From positions 72,484 to 136,483 of the forward strand of contig CAYOOD010000004.1 in NCBI GenBank assembly GCA_964405435.1: DNA of 64,000 nucleotides. The letters are read 5' to 3'. The stretch comes from DVEG01 sp964405435 (GTDB lineage Bacteria > Cyanobacteriota > Cyanobacteriia > Cyanobacteriales > Oscillatoriaceae). The translations under genes and the position numbers were made by a program. Each line of letters starts with the position of its first letter. The stretch's first letter is position 1. Below the pieces are notes generated by a model. That model searched no databases. It saw only the letters and a list, made by a program, of their open reading frames with translations, and was not told where the DNA came from. Of the stretch, positions 8,393-17,829 are shown in pieces.

Positions 8393-11300
8393 TCAAGACG
8401 TGGCGTTAGCGAAATCACGCTCGTGCTGAGCCTCTAACATTGCCTGATAAGCTGCTTTCACGAGTCCCTTTTCGGGAAGATCTAGACGTGCGTCTCTGAG
8501 TTCATTCACAACTTTCGTGATTTCTTTAATTATCGGCTTGCGCTTTTTCTCGACTTCTTTTTTCGGCTTTCCTTTTAAATTGCGCAATTCTTGCTGTAAT
8601 TTTTCTAGTTCAGCCAGTTTGCGTGCGATTATCCTGCCTCTTTCCTGATTGTCTTCGGAATCGCCAACCCAAACATTTTCAGGATCGTTGAACTTATCTC
8701 GCAGGTACTTTTTAGAGGCAGACAAAATATGCTTTAATCTTTCTTTGTTGGGTTTGTAGCCGGGGGGCAGGGTGGCCAAAATTGCGCCGGCTTCTTTGTA
8801 CGTCTTTCCCTCTATTTGGGCGCGAAGGTCTTTAAAAATCACTTCAAAAGACACGATATGCCGCCTGTCAACTCCCTTTTTCATTTTTAGTTTAGTTTTT
8901 AAGAAAAGCTCTGGATGTTTTTCTTTCAACGCTTTATTGGTTGAAGTCCGCCACTTAGGACGCCAACCTTGTAATGAATCTAATTTCACCTTGGGAGGTT
9001 CTCGCTTGGGCGTTTCTCCTTTAGGATTGACCTCGCCTTTAACATACATTCTGCCGCTATCTTCGGTGACGAGTTCAAGTGAAACCAGCTTGTATTTTGC
9101 CTGGAGTGCTGGTAAGGTGGCTTTCACAGAATCGGGACTGGCATCTTCTTTCATCAAAGCCTTTTCAGCTTTGGCGAGTGCCGCATCCAAATCGGCTTGC
9201 TTTTGTTGCGGAGTCCTCTCGTCAGCTTTTTCATCTTGAGTTTTGGGCTCCTTATTCTTCTTGTCTTTGCCAAATCCGAGTTTATTGCCAAGCTTCTTCG
9301 CTGCCTTCACAACCTGCGCAATTAACCAGTCGATCGCCTTGTCAATCGGCTGCTTCACCTTCTTGATAATTGCCTGAATCTTCTCGCTGATGCCGCCCAA
9401 GCCGAGCAGGCTCGCCATGAAGCTGATAACCACCGGCAGCGCTTTAGACAGGGCATTTTCTACCAACTTCGCGGCACCGCCAACCGCGCCAGAAGCGATC
9501 GCGCTCACCGAATCCATCACCGCATTCACCAACTCGGCAATCTGACTGCCGCGCTCGATGAAGAACATGACGATATCGTAAATCATCTTGCACGCCTTCA
9601 CAAATGCCGAAGCCGGATTCAACAAGCTGAGAACCCACATCACCCCCGCTTTAATCACGCTCTCGATGACGAAGTTCTGGATATTGTCCAGCACCATCGC
9701 TTTCAAGTCGCCAATCTTATCCTGCACGAACTGCCACAGCCCCGCCACTCCGTCTTTGACCAAGATTTGCAGCATCTCGAAGCTGCTTTCCAAACCGCTG
9801 ACGACTTTTTCGCCTAAAATATTCACCAGTCGCGGTCGGATCGCGTCGTATGCCATCCCCAGAACTTGCATGACTAAGGTGAAAATCCCCTTGAGGTCAA
9901 ACGTTTCCTGTATCTGAATCCCCGCCCCTGCCAGAGCGCCCGTCAGCCAGCCTATCAACCCTTTCTTGAGGTGTTCCCAAATATTGCCCGCAAAGTTCTG
10001 GAAGCCTTGCTTCAATCCCGCTACTAAATTGCCCAAAAAGCCGATCGGGTCTAGAATAATTTTTTCGATCGCATCTCCTGCTTTTGCCAGCGCCCCCATC
10101 AGCATGTTTTTCAGTTCCCTGATGGTGTTGAGTGCCCCACCGATGGCTTCTGCGGCTGCATCGACTAAGCCGCGATTCGCCGCTTTCATTTCCTCAATCT
10201 TGGCATCAACTTGCTGCAAGTTTTCGTTATATTTCTGCGCCAGCGAATCCACCAACTCATTCTGTTTATTATCGACGCTCTGCTCCAGATCGTCAAACTG
10301 GCTTTGAATGTTCTGGGCGGCTTCTTGCCCCACTTGACGCAGGGAAGGTTCCAAGCCGGCGACGTATTTCTGAATTTCCTGCCTGCCCTTCGCAATCTCA
10401 GCTTTAGCAGCATTCAGTTTGGCTGCCACTAAATTAGCAATCTTGTCGATAGTTTTATTCAGGCTGGCGAGGTAATTTTTTCGCCCGATTTCATAAAAGA
10501 CATTGACTACAATCGGCAAGCCCAGGGCTTTATCGCTCATCCACCTCGCCCAGCCCAATTCTCCGCTGTAGCGCTCGTTTTTGTAGCGCTCCATCCGCTC
10601 GTCAACGTAATTTTCAAATAGGGTTTTTGCAGCAGCAGCCCCCTGGTCAAATTGCGCGTTAACTTCTGTATCTAATTGAGCGAGATTCGTTTCGACTTTT
10701 TGCTTAGTCGTGTTGTAAATTCCCTGAATGTGGTTGGCGACATCCGCCCGTTTTTGCTCGTCTTCTCCTTTGGTATCGACTTGCAGACCAGCGATTTGCG
10801 CCAACAGTTGCGATCGCGAACCGTGCATTCCCTGCAATTGCGCCTGCGCCGTTCCCTGCGCCTGCGATCGCGCTTTTGCCAGCGTCGCCTGCTCCTCTTT
10901 GCGATAAACTTGCGGCGCTTTCACCGCATCTGCCTGCGCGGTTTTCTTCGCCGCGAGTGCCGTCTGAAATTGCGGCTCATTTGAATTCAGAAATACTGCT
11001 TCAGGAACGTTCGCCTGCGCCATCTGCTCGTCGAGTTCCTGGCTGCCCGCTTCCAGAGAAACCTCAGAAGCGTCTTTGGGCTTCGGTGCCGCGCCCGCCG
11101 CCCCCGGATTGCCCGGTTTAGCGCCGGCTTGTGCGGGCGGCAGCGGCTTCACGGGTTTCGGCGCGATGCCGATCGAGTCGGGCGGTTCCTTCGTTTTCTC
11201 CTCTATGGGATTAGAAGCTTGCTTTTTCTCCTCCGTTACTTGCGACGACACCTCGCCCTTCACCGAGTCGATTTGATTATTTTCCTTAAACTCATCCGCC

Positions 11301-12682
11301 TCTTCCAAAGTTTTCGGAGTAATGGCAGCAATTTTTTCCATCAGCGCTGCCTTAAACGCCGCTGCGTTGAATGTTCCCGGCGGCTGCTGGTTCATTTCCT
11401 GAACCTGCTTGTCTTGCGCTTTGCTCTCTACTTCGTTTGCCGGAGGCTGCGCGGCTGCTTGCGCTTCCGCTGACTTGGCTTTAGCAGGAGGATGCGCTTT
11501 TTGCTGGGTGGCGGCGCGCTTTGTTTTTTTAACAACTGCTTGAAATGCCGGATCGGTTGCGGGAGAGTTGGGAGCTTGCTTGCACTGTATGGCTGAATCA
11601 GAAATTGGGCTGATTTTTGCTTGCAGGGTTTCCTTATTTTCCAGCCTGTTAATCCCCTTGGCTTGCAGCTTTTTGCTGCCCGTCTGCTGCACTGTATGGA
11701 TGACTTCGTGCGTCAGCAAAAATATCCCGTCACGGGTTCCCGGATTGTATTTCCCTTGATTGAAGTAAATGTCGCTGCCGTGGGCAAATGCCTGGGCTCC
11801 CAATTCTTTATTCATCTGCACGGCATCGCTGCCTGCATGTACCCGCACGGAACTCAAATCAACGCCCAACCGAGGCTCGATAAAGGCGCGCGCGCCTTCA
11901 TCTAACGGGCTGCCTTTGCCTTTTTGCGATGCCAAGCGGCTTTCTATGCCGGCACCTGCTGGAAATTCGCCGCTCTCCCGTTTGGGTTGAATTTCTTCTT
12001 CCTCAGCTTGGCGCTGGATGAGAGGCGTAATAGTATCGGCTAAAGGCGATTTTTGGATTGTTGGTTCTGAATCTTCTTCTCGGCGCTGAATTGACGAGAT
12101 GGCTGAGTCTGGCATCGCCATGACTTTTGCCGCCACATCGTCGGCTTCTTGTTCGTATTTGTCCCCGGGCGCTCCGACAACTAATTTGAACTGAACGGGC
12201 GGTGTGGGTTCGTTTTCTTCCTCCTCTTGGCGCTGTACGACGGCAGGAAAAAAGGGCGATATTGGTTGAGTTTGGGCGATTTCTTCTTCGGGCGATCGCA
12301 TCACTCTAGGGGCGAACAATCCCCCCAGCGGTTTCGCTTGCGCCAATTCCTCTTCTTGCCGCTGAATCGAATTGGGATTGACAGGAGGAGCGCTTAACTT
12401 TAGCGGCTCTGGGGTAAAATCCGATTCCGACTCTTCGGGTTCCTCTTTTGGCTGGGCTGCTTTTTGCTGAACCACTGCCGGCGCGTCGCCGCCGACTTTT
12501 ACTTTGCCAAAATCGTGCCCGAATCGCGCCGCTCTCTCCAGTTGGGCTTGTACGGAAAACGGCTGCGATTCCGACTCTTTTATCGGTTCGCTGAAAGGAC
12601 GCTGGCGGAACAATTCAGCCTGCACGGGCGCAGAATGCAACTGCGATTTAGTTTTTGTTTGGTTTTGCACTCTGCTATCCAT
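8393..12682 (-). CDS. Giant DUF4157 eCIS cargo protein with possible nuclease tip
   Basis: A 1429-residue putative cargo. Residues 1-110 form a leader nearly identical to that of the gene at 13354-15612, with VQAQLERAARFGHDFGKVKV at 44-63. A Glu-rich linker and VGAPGDKYEQEADDVA (169-184) lead to a DUF4157 domain at about 255-335, with RVHAGSDAV and HEVIH (325-329). The middle is rich in Ala, Gln and Lys coiled coil. About 870-1110 contains several amphipathic to hydrophobic helices that could insert in a membrane. The final 160 residues carry DRRHIVS (His 1275) and later NVWVGDSEDNQERG (around 1337-1350), a spacing reminiscent of His-Me finger (HNH-like) nucleases. That nuclease reading is tentative. 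The YbjN gene follows directly. Confidence 0.85.
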   Translation of the reverse strand: MDSRVQNQTKTKSQLHSAPVQAELFRQRPFSEPIKESESQPFSVQAQLERAARFGHDFGKVKVGGDAPAVVQQKAAQPKEEPEESESDFTPEPLKLSAPPVNPNSIQRQEEELAQAKPLGGLFAPRVMRSPEEEIAQTQPISPFFPAVVQRQEEEENEPTPPVQFKLVVGAPGDKYEQEADDVAAKVMAMPDSAISSIQRREEDSEPTIQKSPLADTITPLIQRQAEEEEIQPKRESGEFPAGAGIESRLASQKGKGSPLDEGARAFIEPRLGVDLSSVRVHAGSDAVQMNKELGAQAFAHGSDIYFNQGKYNPGTRDGIFLLTHEVIHTVQQTGSKKLQAKGINRLENKETLQAKISPISDSAIQCKQAPNSPATDPAFQAVVKKTKRAATQQKAHPPAKAKSAEAQAAAQPPANEVESKAQDKQVQEMNQQPPGTFNAAAFKAALMEKIAAITPKTLEEADEFKENNQIDSVKGEVSSQVTEEKKQASNPIEEKTKEPPDSIGIAPKPVKPLPPAQAGAKPGNPGAAGAAPKPKDASEVSLEAGSQELDEQMAQANVPEAVFLNSNEPQFQTALAAKKTAQADAVKAPQVYRKEEQATLAKARSQAQGTAQAQLQGMHGSRSQLLAQIAGLQVDTKGEDEQKRADVANHIQGIYNTTKQKVETNLAQLDTEVNAQFDQGAAAAKTLFENYVDERMERYKNERYSGELGWARWMSDKALGLPIVVNVFYEIGRKNYLASLNKTIDKIANLVAAKLNAAKAEIAKGRQEIQKYVAGLEPSLRQVGQEAAQNIQSQFDDLEQSVDNKQNELVDSLAQKYNENLQQVDAKIEEMKAANRGLVDAAAEAIGGALNTIRELKNMLMGALAKAGDAIEKIILDPIGFLGNLVAGLKQGFQNFAGNIWEHLKKGLIGWLTGALAGAGIQIQETFDLKGIFTLVMQVLGMAYDAIRPRLVNILGEKVVSGLESSFEMLQILVKDGVAGLWQFVQDKIGDLKAMVLDNIQNFVIESVIKAGVMWVLSLLNPASAFVKACKMIYDIVMFFIERGSQIAELVNAVMDSVSAIASGAVGGAAKLVENALSKALPVVISFMASLLGLGGISEKIQAIIKKVKQPIDKAIDWLIAQVVKAAKKLGNKLGFGKDKKNKEPKTQDEKADERTPQQKQADLDAALAKAEKALMKEDASPDSVKATLPALQAKYKLVSLELVTEDSGRMYVKGEVNPKGETPKREPPKVKLDSLQGWRPKWRTSTNKALKEKHPELFLKTKLKMKKGVDRRHIVSFEVIFKDLRAQIEGKTYKEAGAILATLPPGYKPNKERLKHILSASKKYLRDKFNDPENVWVGDSEDNQERGRIIARKLAELEKLQQELRNLKGKPKKEVEKKRKPIIKEITKVVNELRDARLDLPEKGLVKAAYQAMLEAQHERDFANATS
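12444..12646 (-). repeat. Copy A of the shared cargo leader sequence
   Basis: This stretch inside the 5' end of the 1429-residue cargo gene is identical by eye to 15374-15576, base for base over about 203 bp including synonymous positions. On both sides identity drops quickly. It encodes most of the common N-terminal leader. Confidence 0.9.
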
Positions 12683-12734
12683 AAACAGCCTCGACTTTTC
12701 GCCTAAATTCCAGTAATTTGACCGCCTGGTCCCC

Positions 12735-13277
12735 TTAAGAAACCAACTGCCTCCTCTTTCGCCCCAGTTTTTCTAACTCTTTTTCCGATAAATATGGCGA
12801 AGTAAGGGCTCGAAATAAGATAAATTTTGCGACTTCTAAATTTTCTATTTCAGAAATTTTTATGGCGCTGTGAACCGCTGGCATTTGGTCAGCTAACTCG
12901 GATAATTCAGCGCTAAAAGTCTCGAATTCTTGAGGGGTGACATAAAATATAATTCCCTGTGTCGGACTGTCCCGACCTTCCCGCGCAATTATTTCTTCTT
13001 GCCCAGCGAGGGAAGAATCGGGCGTGACGCTATACTTAGAAAGAGCCACGCTAATCAGTCTTGCTTCACGTTCTGTTTTTATCTCGTCAATATTATCCGG
13101 CAATCTGGGTGGCCATTCCCTGGCATTTTTTTCAAATTCAGGAACAAACATCACGCCGATCTCGTGATTTAAAATCAGGTCGAAAATTCCTTGATAGAGG
13201 GCTGACACGTCGGGCTCTTCTTCCCAGATTTGATGCCTGACTGAAACAGGAAAATCGAACTGCGGTGAGGGCTTCAT
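12735..13277 (-). CDS. Uncharacterised protein between two cargo genes
   Basis: A 180-residue acidic, soluble protein from ATG at 13277, with no signal peptide or membrane helix. I do not recognise a family. The sequence has short helices and strands (FDLILNHEIGVMFVPEFEK near 31-50) and a basic tail (GRKRRQLVS). It sits between two large cargo genes on the same strand, 76 bp after one and 52 bp before the next. In polymorphic toxin loci that place is often taken by an immunity protein or a dedicated chaperone. Either role would fit, but both are inference from position only. Confidence 0.65.
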   Translation of the reverse strand: MKPSPQFDFPVSVRHQIWEEEPDVSALYQGIFDLILNHEIGVMFVPEFEKNAREWPPRLPDNIDEIKTEREARLISVALSKYSVTPDSSLAGQEEIIAREGRDSPTQGIIFYVTPQEFETFSAELSELADQMPAVHSAIKISEIENLEVAKFILFRALTSPYLSEKELEKLGRKRRQLVS

Positions 13278-13353
13278 AGTTTTTGACCGTTATAATTTTA
13301 TAGGGAATTTTGACAGGGGTTTTGTCGCGCTAGCTTTTCAGTCAGCTCTCCTA

Positions 13354-15612
13354 TTATTCCAGAACACGACCTCCTGCTTGATTGTAGCGGCTTTCGAGGG
13401 CGGGAAGGTCTGGAAAATGTTCCTGTACCCAATCTCGGCGACTCTGACTCCTTCCACCTTTTAGCCCTCTGTCCCAGTATAGCTCTCTCCATTCTCTCAG
13501 ACCTTCAGCGTGTTCTCTTAATAATTCAGGGTTGGCTCCTCGCTCGTGGAGGCGAAGGAATTCGACCAGGCGGTTGTGATATTCAGTAATCGTATTTTGC
13601 CATTCGGTCAATACTCCACCGCGCCTGCTGATATTTCTAACGCGCCCGTCCGGGTATTCAATGACGCGATCGGTCGGTAGGGGATTCTCGCCGAAGCGTT
13701 CGGTTAATTGTCGGACGTGACCGACTTCGTGTTCGAGATCCAGGTATCTCATCCCTTCTCGAACGTAAACTTTCTTTTCGACTCGAATCACTTCTCCGGC
13801 AAGATTTAAGACTTCTGTAACTGATACATGAGGATCGCCTGACGTGGGGGTGAGTTGAAATCCGAGGCGATCGAGTTCCGCCACCGTAGCGCTGTAGTCG
13901 GGATGCTCCTCCATCCGTACAGAGCCTTCGCGAATCGTGTCTGGCGTAGCCTCCAGCCCCTCACTGGCGTTAGTTGCCAGACGCTCAGACGGTTCGGAAG
14001 CGGATGAACGCGCGGGTTCTTCGCTGACACGACGCCCGGGGGACTCTGGGCTATCTGTTGCTGTTGTCCTTTCTGGGGCGCTGCTGCTTCTGGCAGTCGA
14101 TTCTGCTTGTGCGCTTGCTGAAACGCGACTGTGCGCGATCGCCCCAATGAATATTTGTATAATTCCTCCCTCCACCATTTCTTGGAAAACTTGGCGGCTA
14201 AATTCCTCGACTGAGGGCAAGCGATCGCGCGCTCCTGAAAGACGGCTCAACACAGTGCTAGTCGCTGTTGTCAGCGGAGAGGAGCCAATTCCTCCTAGAA
14301 AGTCCGCTATAAATCGCTGTCCTTGCGTCAGGAAAAAGTCGCGCGGCAATGGCCCTTGCAGCCCCATTTGTTCGCCCAACTCCCGCAGCAAATCGTCGCT
14401 CGCTCCAGCTAAATAAGACCCGAAAAAGCGACTCATGTACCGGGATAGAGCGCCGCCGACAAACGCACCTACAAACGCAGTCACGGCATCTGTAGCACTC
14501 CGCCGCAAGATAGCGCCAAAATCAAATTCTTCGCGCATCCCCTGCATCATTTCGCCCGACTGTCTGGCTTCCTCGCTCAAGGCTCCATAGGCACCCGCAC
14601 CCAAAGCAGCCGCCCCAGATGTTGCCAAAAGACCTCCAGATGCCATCCCACCCGTGGCAACTGTAGCAGCAACTGCCCCAGCGACTTCAACCACTTCTAG
14701 AGTGGTTTGTGCTGTTTCTGCTCCCGAAATCGTTCCTTCCCGGTAGGCGGAAAGGGCGCGATTGGCTTCTCGCCATGCGTCAGCCGCCCGCTGCAGATTT
14801 CTGGCAGTTGGCATCACTGCCCCTGCCTCTAAAGTCTGCAACGCTCCATCTAGGAACACGCGCGCCGAAATCCAAATTCGATCGGAGGGCATTTCAGCGC
14901 CACCCAACACGTCAGAGATAAAACTTACAATCGATTGACTTTCGTGAATTTGTCTCAGTTCTTGATGACTTTCTTGTCCGATTTGAACCAAACCGCTGAT
15001 GTGGTTGCACGCCTGTCGCAGAATTCGCAAAGCCCGCTCTTCTGTCAAATTTTCTAAAGGTTGTGGGGGGTAAAAAGGAATTTGTATCCTAATGTTGTAG
15101 AGGATTGGCTGTTCGCTTCTAGCAGGAGCCGTTACTTCCTCCTCATCTTCTCGCTGAATGGCGGGAGTCGATAAGGGAGATAGGGTTGGGAATGGGCGGC
15201 ACTCTTCTGGCTCGGACGATCGCGCTGGCAAAGTCATTCGCGCGATCGCGGGATTAAGCGGTTGAGTTGGCGCGAATTCCTCTTCTTGTCGCTGAATCGA
15301 ATTGAGATTGACAGGAGGAGCCATTAACTTTACCGGCTCTGCCGTAAAATCTGCTTCCAACTCTTCCGGCTCTTCTTTTGGCTGGGCTGCTTTTTGCTGA
15401 ACCACTGCCGGCGCGTCGCCGCCGACTTTTACTTTGCCAAAATCGTGCCCGAATCGCGCCGCTCTCTCCAGTTGGGCTTGTACGGAAAACGGCTGCGATT
15501 CCGACTCTTTTATCGGTTCGCTGAAAGGACGCTGGCGGAACAATTCAGCCTGCACGGGCGCAGAATGCAACTGCGACTTAGTTTTTGCTTGGTTTTGCCG
15601 GATGGCGTCCAT
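13354..15612 (-). CDS. eCIS cargo protein with shared leader, no DUF4157, zincin-like tip
   Basis: A 752-residue protein. Residues 1-108 match the leader of the 1429-residue cargo almost exactly. Unlike the other two cargo proteins it lacks the DUF4157 signature (no RVHA or HExxH in the middle). Residues 190-290 are helical and 300-400 contain Gly/Ala-rich hydrophobic stretches (VEVAGAVAATVATGGMASGG, FVGAFVGGALSRYM) like a membrane-insertion domain. A Ser/Arg/Glu-rich linker follows at about 500-580. The C-terminal domain contains YLDLEHEVGHVRQL with HEVGH at 628-632, a metallopeptidase-like motif. The architecture is leader, translocation-like middle, enzymatic tip. Activity is inferred from the motif. 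Confidence 0.83.
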   Translation of the reverse strand: MDAIRQNQAKTKSQLHSAPVQAELFRQRPFSEPIKESESQPFSVQAQLERAARFGHDFGKVKVGGDAPAVVQQKAAQPKEEPEELEADFTAEPVKLMAPPVNLNSIQRQEEEFAPTQPLNPAIARMTLPARSSEPEECRPFPTLSPLSTPAIQREDEEEVTAPARSEQPILYNIRIQIPFYPPQPLENLTEERALRILRQACNHISGLVQIGQESHQELRQIHESQSIVSFISDVLGGAEMPSDRIWISARVFLDGALQTLEAGAVMPTARNLQRAADAWREANRALSAYREGTISGAETAQTTLEVVEVAGAVAATVATGGMASGGLLATSGAAALGAGAYGALSEEARQSGEMMQGMREEFDFGAILRRSATDAVTAFVGAFVGGALSRYMSRFFGSYLAGASDDLLRELGEQMGLQGPLPRDFFLTQGQRFIADFLGGIGSSPLTTATSTVLSRLSGARDRLPSVEEFSRQVFQEMVEGGIIQIFIGAIAHSRVSASAQAESTARSSSAPERTTATDSPESPGRRVSEEPARSSASEPSERLATNASEGLEATPDTIREGSVRMEEHPDYSATVAELDRLGFQLTPTSGDPHVSVTEVLNLAGEVIRVEKKVYVREGMRYLDLEHEVGHVRQLTERFGENPLPTDRVIEYPDGRVRNISRRGGVLTEWQNTITEYHNRLVEFLRLHERGANPELLREHAEGLREWRELYWDRGLKGGRSQSRRDWVQEHFPDLPALESRYNQAGGRVLE
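15374..15576 (-). repeat. Copy B of the shared cargo leader sequence
   Basis: Identical by eye to 12444-12646. The lack of silent differences points to recent duplication or gene conversion of the leader between cargo genes. Confidence 0.9.
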
Positions 15613-15704
15613 TTTGCGTCATTTCTCCTAATTTACAAAAATCGCCCTCAGCAGCACCCCCCAATCAATTTTTTCTTGACATTCTAAAAAAAATGTGCTA
15701 ATTT

Positions 15705-17750
15705 CTACCACCCCTTAACCTCTGCATCAGTCAGCGGTCGTTCTAACTTCACATATTCGCTTTGAGCCGCCTGCAGCAAGTGTTTCATCCCCACTGCTTC
15801 CCCAGCATCCGCTGCCAAAAAGGCTGCATTCATGGCAATATTGCGGATATTGCCGCCCGCGACATTCAGCTTGGCTAACTTCTTGAAATCCAGCCCCTCG
15901 GTTGGGGTATTTTTCGGAAAGATTCGCTGCCAAATCTCGGAACGCTGGCTGGCGTCGGGAAAAGGAAACTGTACCACAAAGCGAATGCGGCGCAAAAATG
16001 CCTGGTCTAGCGATCCTTTCAAATTTGTTGTCAGAATCGCCAAACCCCGGTAGGCTTCCATACGCTGCAAGAGATAGCTGACTTCCATATTGGCATAGCG
16101 ATCGTGGGAGTCTTTCACTTCAGAGCGCTTGCCAAACAAGGCATCGGCTTCGTCAAACAGCAAGATCGCGCCGCCAGTTTCAGCAGCATCGAATACGCGC
16201 CGCAGATTTTTTTCAGTCTCTCCTATATATTTACTGACAACAGCACTCAAGTCTATTCGATAAAGGTCTAATCTCAATTCTCCCGCGATTACCTCTGCTG
16301 CCATTGTTTTGCCGGTGCCGCTCGCTCCGGCAAACAGCGCGCTAATACCCAATCCGCGCCCGCCTTTGCCGGCAAATCCCCAACTTTCGTAGACTTTGGC
16401 TCGCTGCCTGACGTGAATGGCGATATCTCGCAAAATCTGCCGCTGCGCTTCTGGCAGCACTAAATCCTCCCAAGTGGCAGAGGTTTCTATATGCTGAGCT
16501 AGATCGGTCATGCGCGGGCGTGCCTGGGAACGGCAGGTATCCCAGAGGAGAGTGGGGAGTGCTGAGTGCTGAGTGCTGAGCGAGGAAGTGCTCTCCCCCT
16601 CCTCGGCGAGGAGAGTGGGGAGTGCTGAGTGCTGAGTGTTGAGCGAGGAAGTGCTCTCCCCCTCCTCGGCGGTGAAACGTCCGATCGCTTCGGTACAAAT
16701 CGCCTGAATTGCCGGGGCGCTGAGGTTGAAGTGTCCGACAAATGTTTCTACTTGTCCGTTGAGTTCGGCTGCGGCTGCGCCCAAGTGGGAATGCCAAAGC
16801 AGGCGCTGTTCGCTGGCGGTGGGGGGGTGTACGTCAAAAGTAATAATAGGGCGCGATCGCGCGCGCCGTCTTTCCCGACTGCTGACAATCAGCGGGCTGC
16901 TGATTCCCTCGATTAACTGGGCGATCGCATTTTCCCTCGCCGCATCGCCGCTCTCTACTTCGTCGCAATCCAACAGCAGCGCGCTGGCTCTGAGGGCATA
17001 TTCGCGCTCCCACACCTGCCGCAGTTGATAAATTTCGCGAGCTGCCAGCGGTACAGCCATTCCCTGCATGGCGTTGAGCTTCAGCCCGAGCAGTTCGCTC
17101 GCCGCCGCCGCGAGCGATCGCTTGCTGGCTGTCTCATCCCCGCACAACTGCACCACAGGCAAGCTCGAAGTTCCAGACGCCTGCACCCACGTTGCCGCCA
17201 ATTGCTCCGCGAGCTGGCGGTGCGACGGCACCAGCTCCCCCGCTTTCCCCACCGGCTCGACGAGCCCCATCAGCCGTTCGTCGAGATACTGCACCCCCGC
17301 AATATAGTGCAGAATCCGCTCGTCAATCCGCAAAGGGCTGAGTGCCAGCGCGCTGCCTTCTCCGACTTCTATCAGCCGCCACCGGCGCAGGGGAGCCGCC
17401 GGCGTCAGCGCATTCCACTGCGGCGCAGCGAAAGTTGCCAGCGCCAAACTGAACGTGGGATATGCCCGCTGCGCGTCGCCCTGAGCGGCGGCGCACAAGG
17501 CGGGGAATGCGGCGTCGAGTTCCATGCCGGCACACAACAGCAGTACGTCGCGCTCGAATTTCGACAGTCCGAAGGTTTGGCAGAGTTGTTGTAAGGCTGG
17601 GGGAGCCGGGATTGGGGGATTCGGGGATTGGGGGAGATTTTCGCCGGCTGTGTTGATTTTTGTTTGCAGGGCTTGGCGAATTTCTGACAGGGCTGCGATG
17701 AGGGAGCGCTGGTTGGTTTCTTGCCAGGTAGGGGTGAGTGTGGCTTTCAT
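15705..17750 (-). CDS. AAA+ ATPase of the contractile injection system (Pvc15-type)
   Basis: A 681-residue ATPase. The N-terminal half (1-350) is the winged-helix and degenerate ATPase-like region typical of long eCIS ATPases. The AAA+ core lies at about 430-650: Walker A GASGTGKT near 474-481, Walker B ILLFDEADALFG near 528-539, sensor TTN and arginine-finger region FLRRIRF. Pvc15-type ATPases are needed for cargo loading or particle assembly, acting in the cytoplasm. Residues 361-402 are two 21-residue copies of a low-complexity insert made from intergenic-type repeats, placed in a linker before the core. The upstream DUF4255 gene is 79 bp away on the same strand, a standard eCIS neighbour. 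Confidence 0.9.
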   Translation of the reverse strand: MKATLTPTWQETNQRSLIAALSEIRQALQTKINTAGENLPQSPNPPIPAPPALQQLCQTFGLSKFERDVLLLCAGMELDAAFPALCAAAQGDAQRAYPTFSLALATFAAPQWNALTPAAPLRRWRLIEVGEGSALALSPLRIDERILHYIAGVQYLDERLMGLVEPVGKAGELVPSHRQLAEQLAATWVQASGTSSLPVVQLCGDETASKRSLAAAASELLGLKLNAMQGMAVPLAAREIYQLRQVWEREYALRASALLLDCDEVESGDAARENAIAQLIEGISSPLIVSSRERRRARSRPIITFDVHPPTASEQRLLWHSHLGAAAAELNGQVETFVGHFNLSAPAIQAICTEAIGRFTAEEGESTSSLNTQHSALPTLLAEEGESTSSLSTQHSALPTLLWDTCRSQARPRMTDLAQHIETSATWEDLVLPEAQRQILRDIAIHVRQRAKVYESWGFAGKGGRGLGISALFAGASGTGKTMAAEVIAGELRLDLYRIDLSAVVSKYIGETEKNLRRVFDAAETGGAILLFDEADALFGKRSEVKDSHDRYANMEVSYLLQRMEAYRGLAILTTNLKGSLDQAFLRRIRFVVQFPFPDASQRSEIWQRIFPKNTPTEGLDFKKLAKLNVAGGNIRNIAMNAAFLAADAGEAVGMKHLLQAAQSEYVKLERPLTDAEVKGW
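16545..16670 (-). repeat. Two in-frame 63-bp tandem repeats inside the AAA+ gene
   Basis: Copies at 16545-16607 and 16608-16670 differ by one base. Each contains gtgctgagtgctgagt, the heptamer found in the intergenic arrays of this window. Each unit encodes 21 residues (AEEGESTSS...TQHSALPTLL), so the reading frame is kept. Confidence 0.9.
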
Positions 17751-17829
17751 GGGGGATTTTTAGAGGGGTTTTGAACCGCCGAGTACGCAGAGAACGCGGA
17801 GGGAAGAAAGGGAAGAAAGGGAGGAAAAG

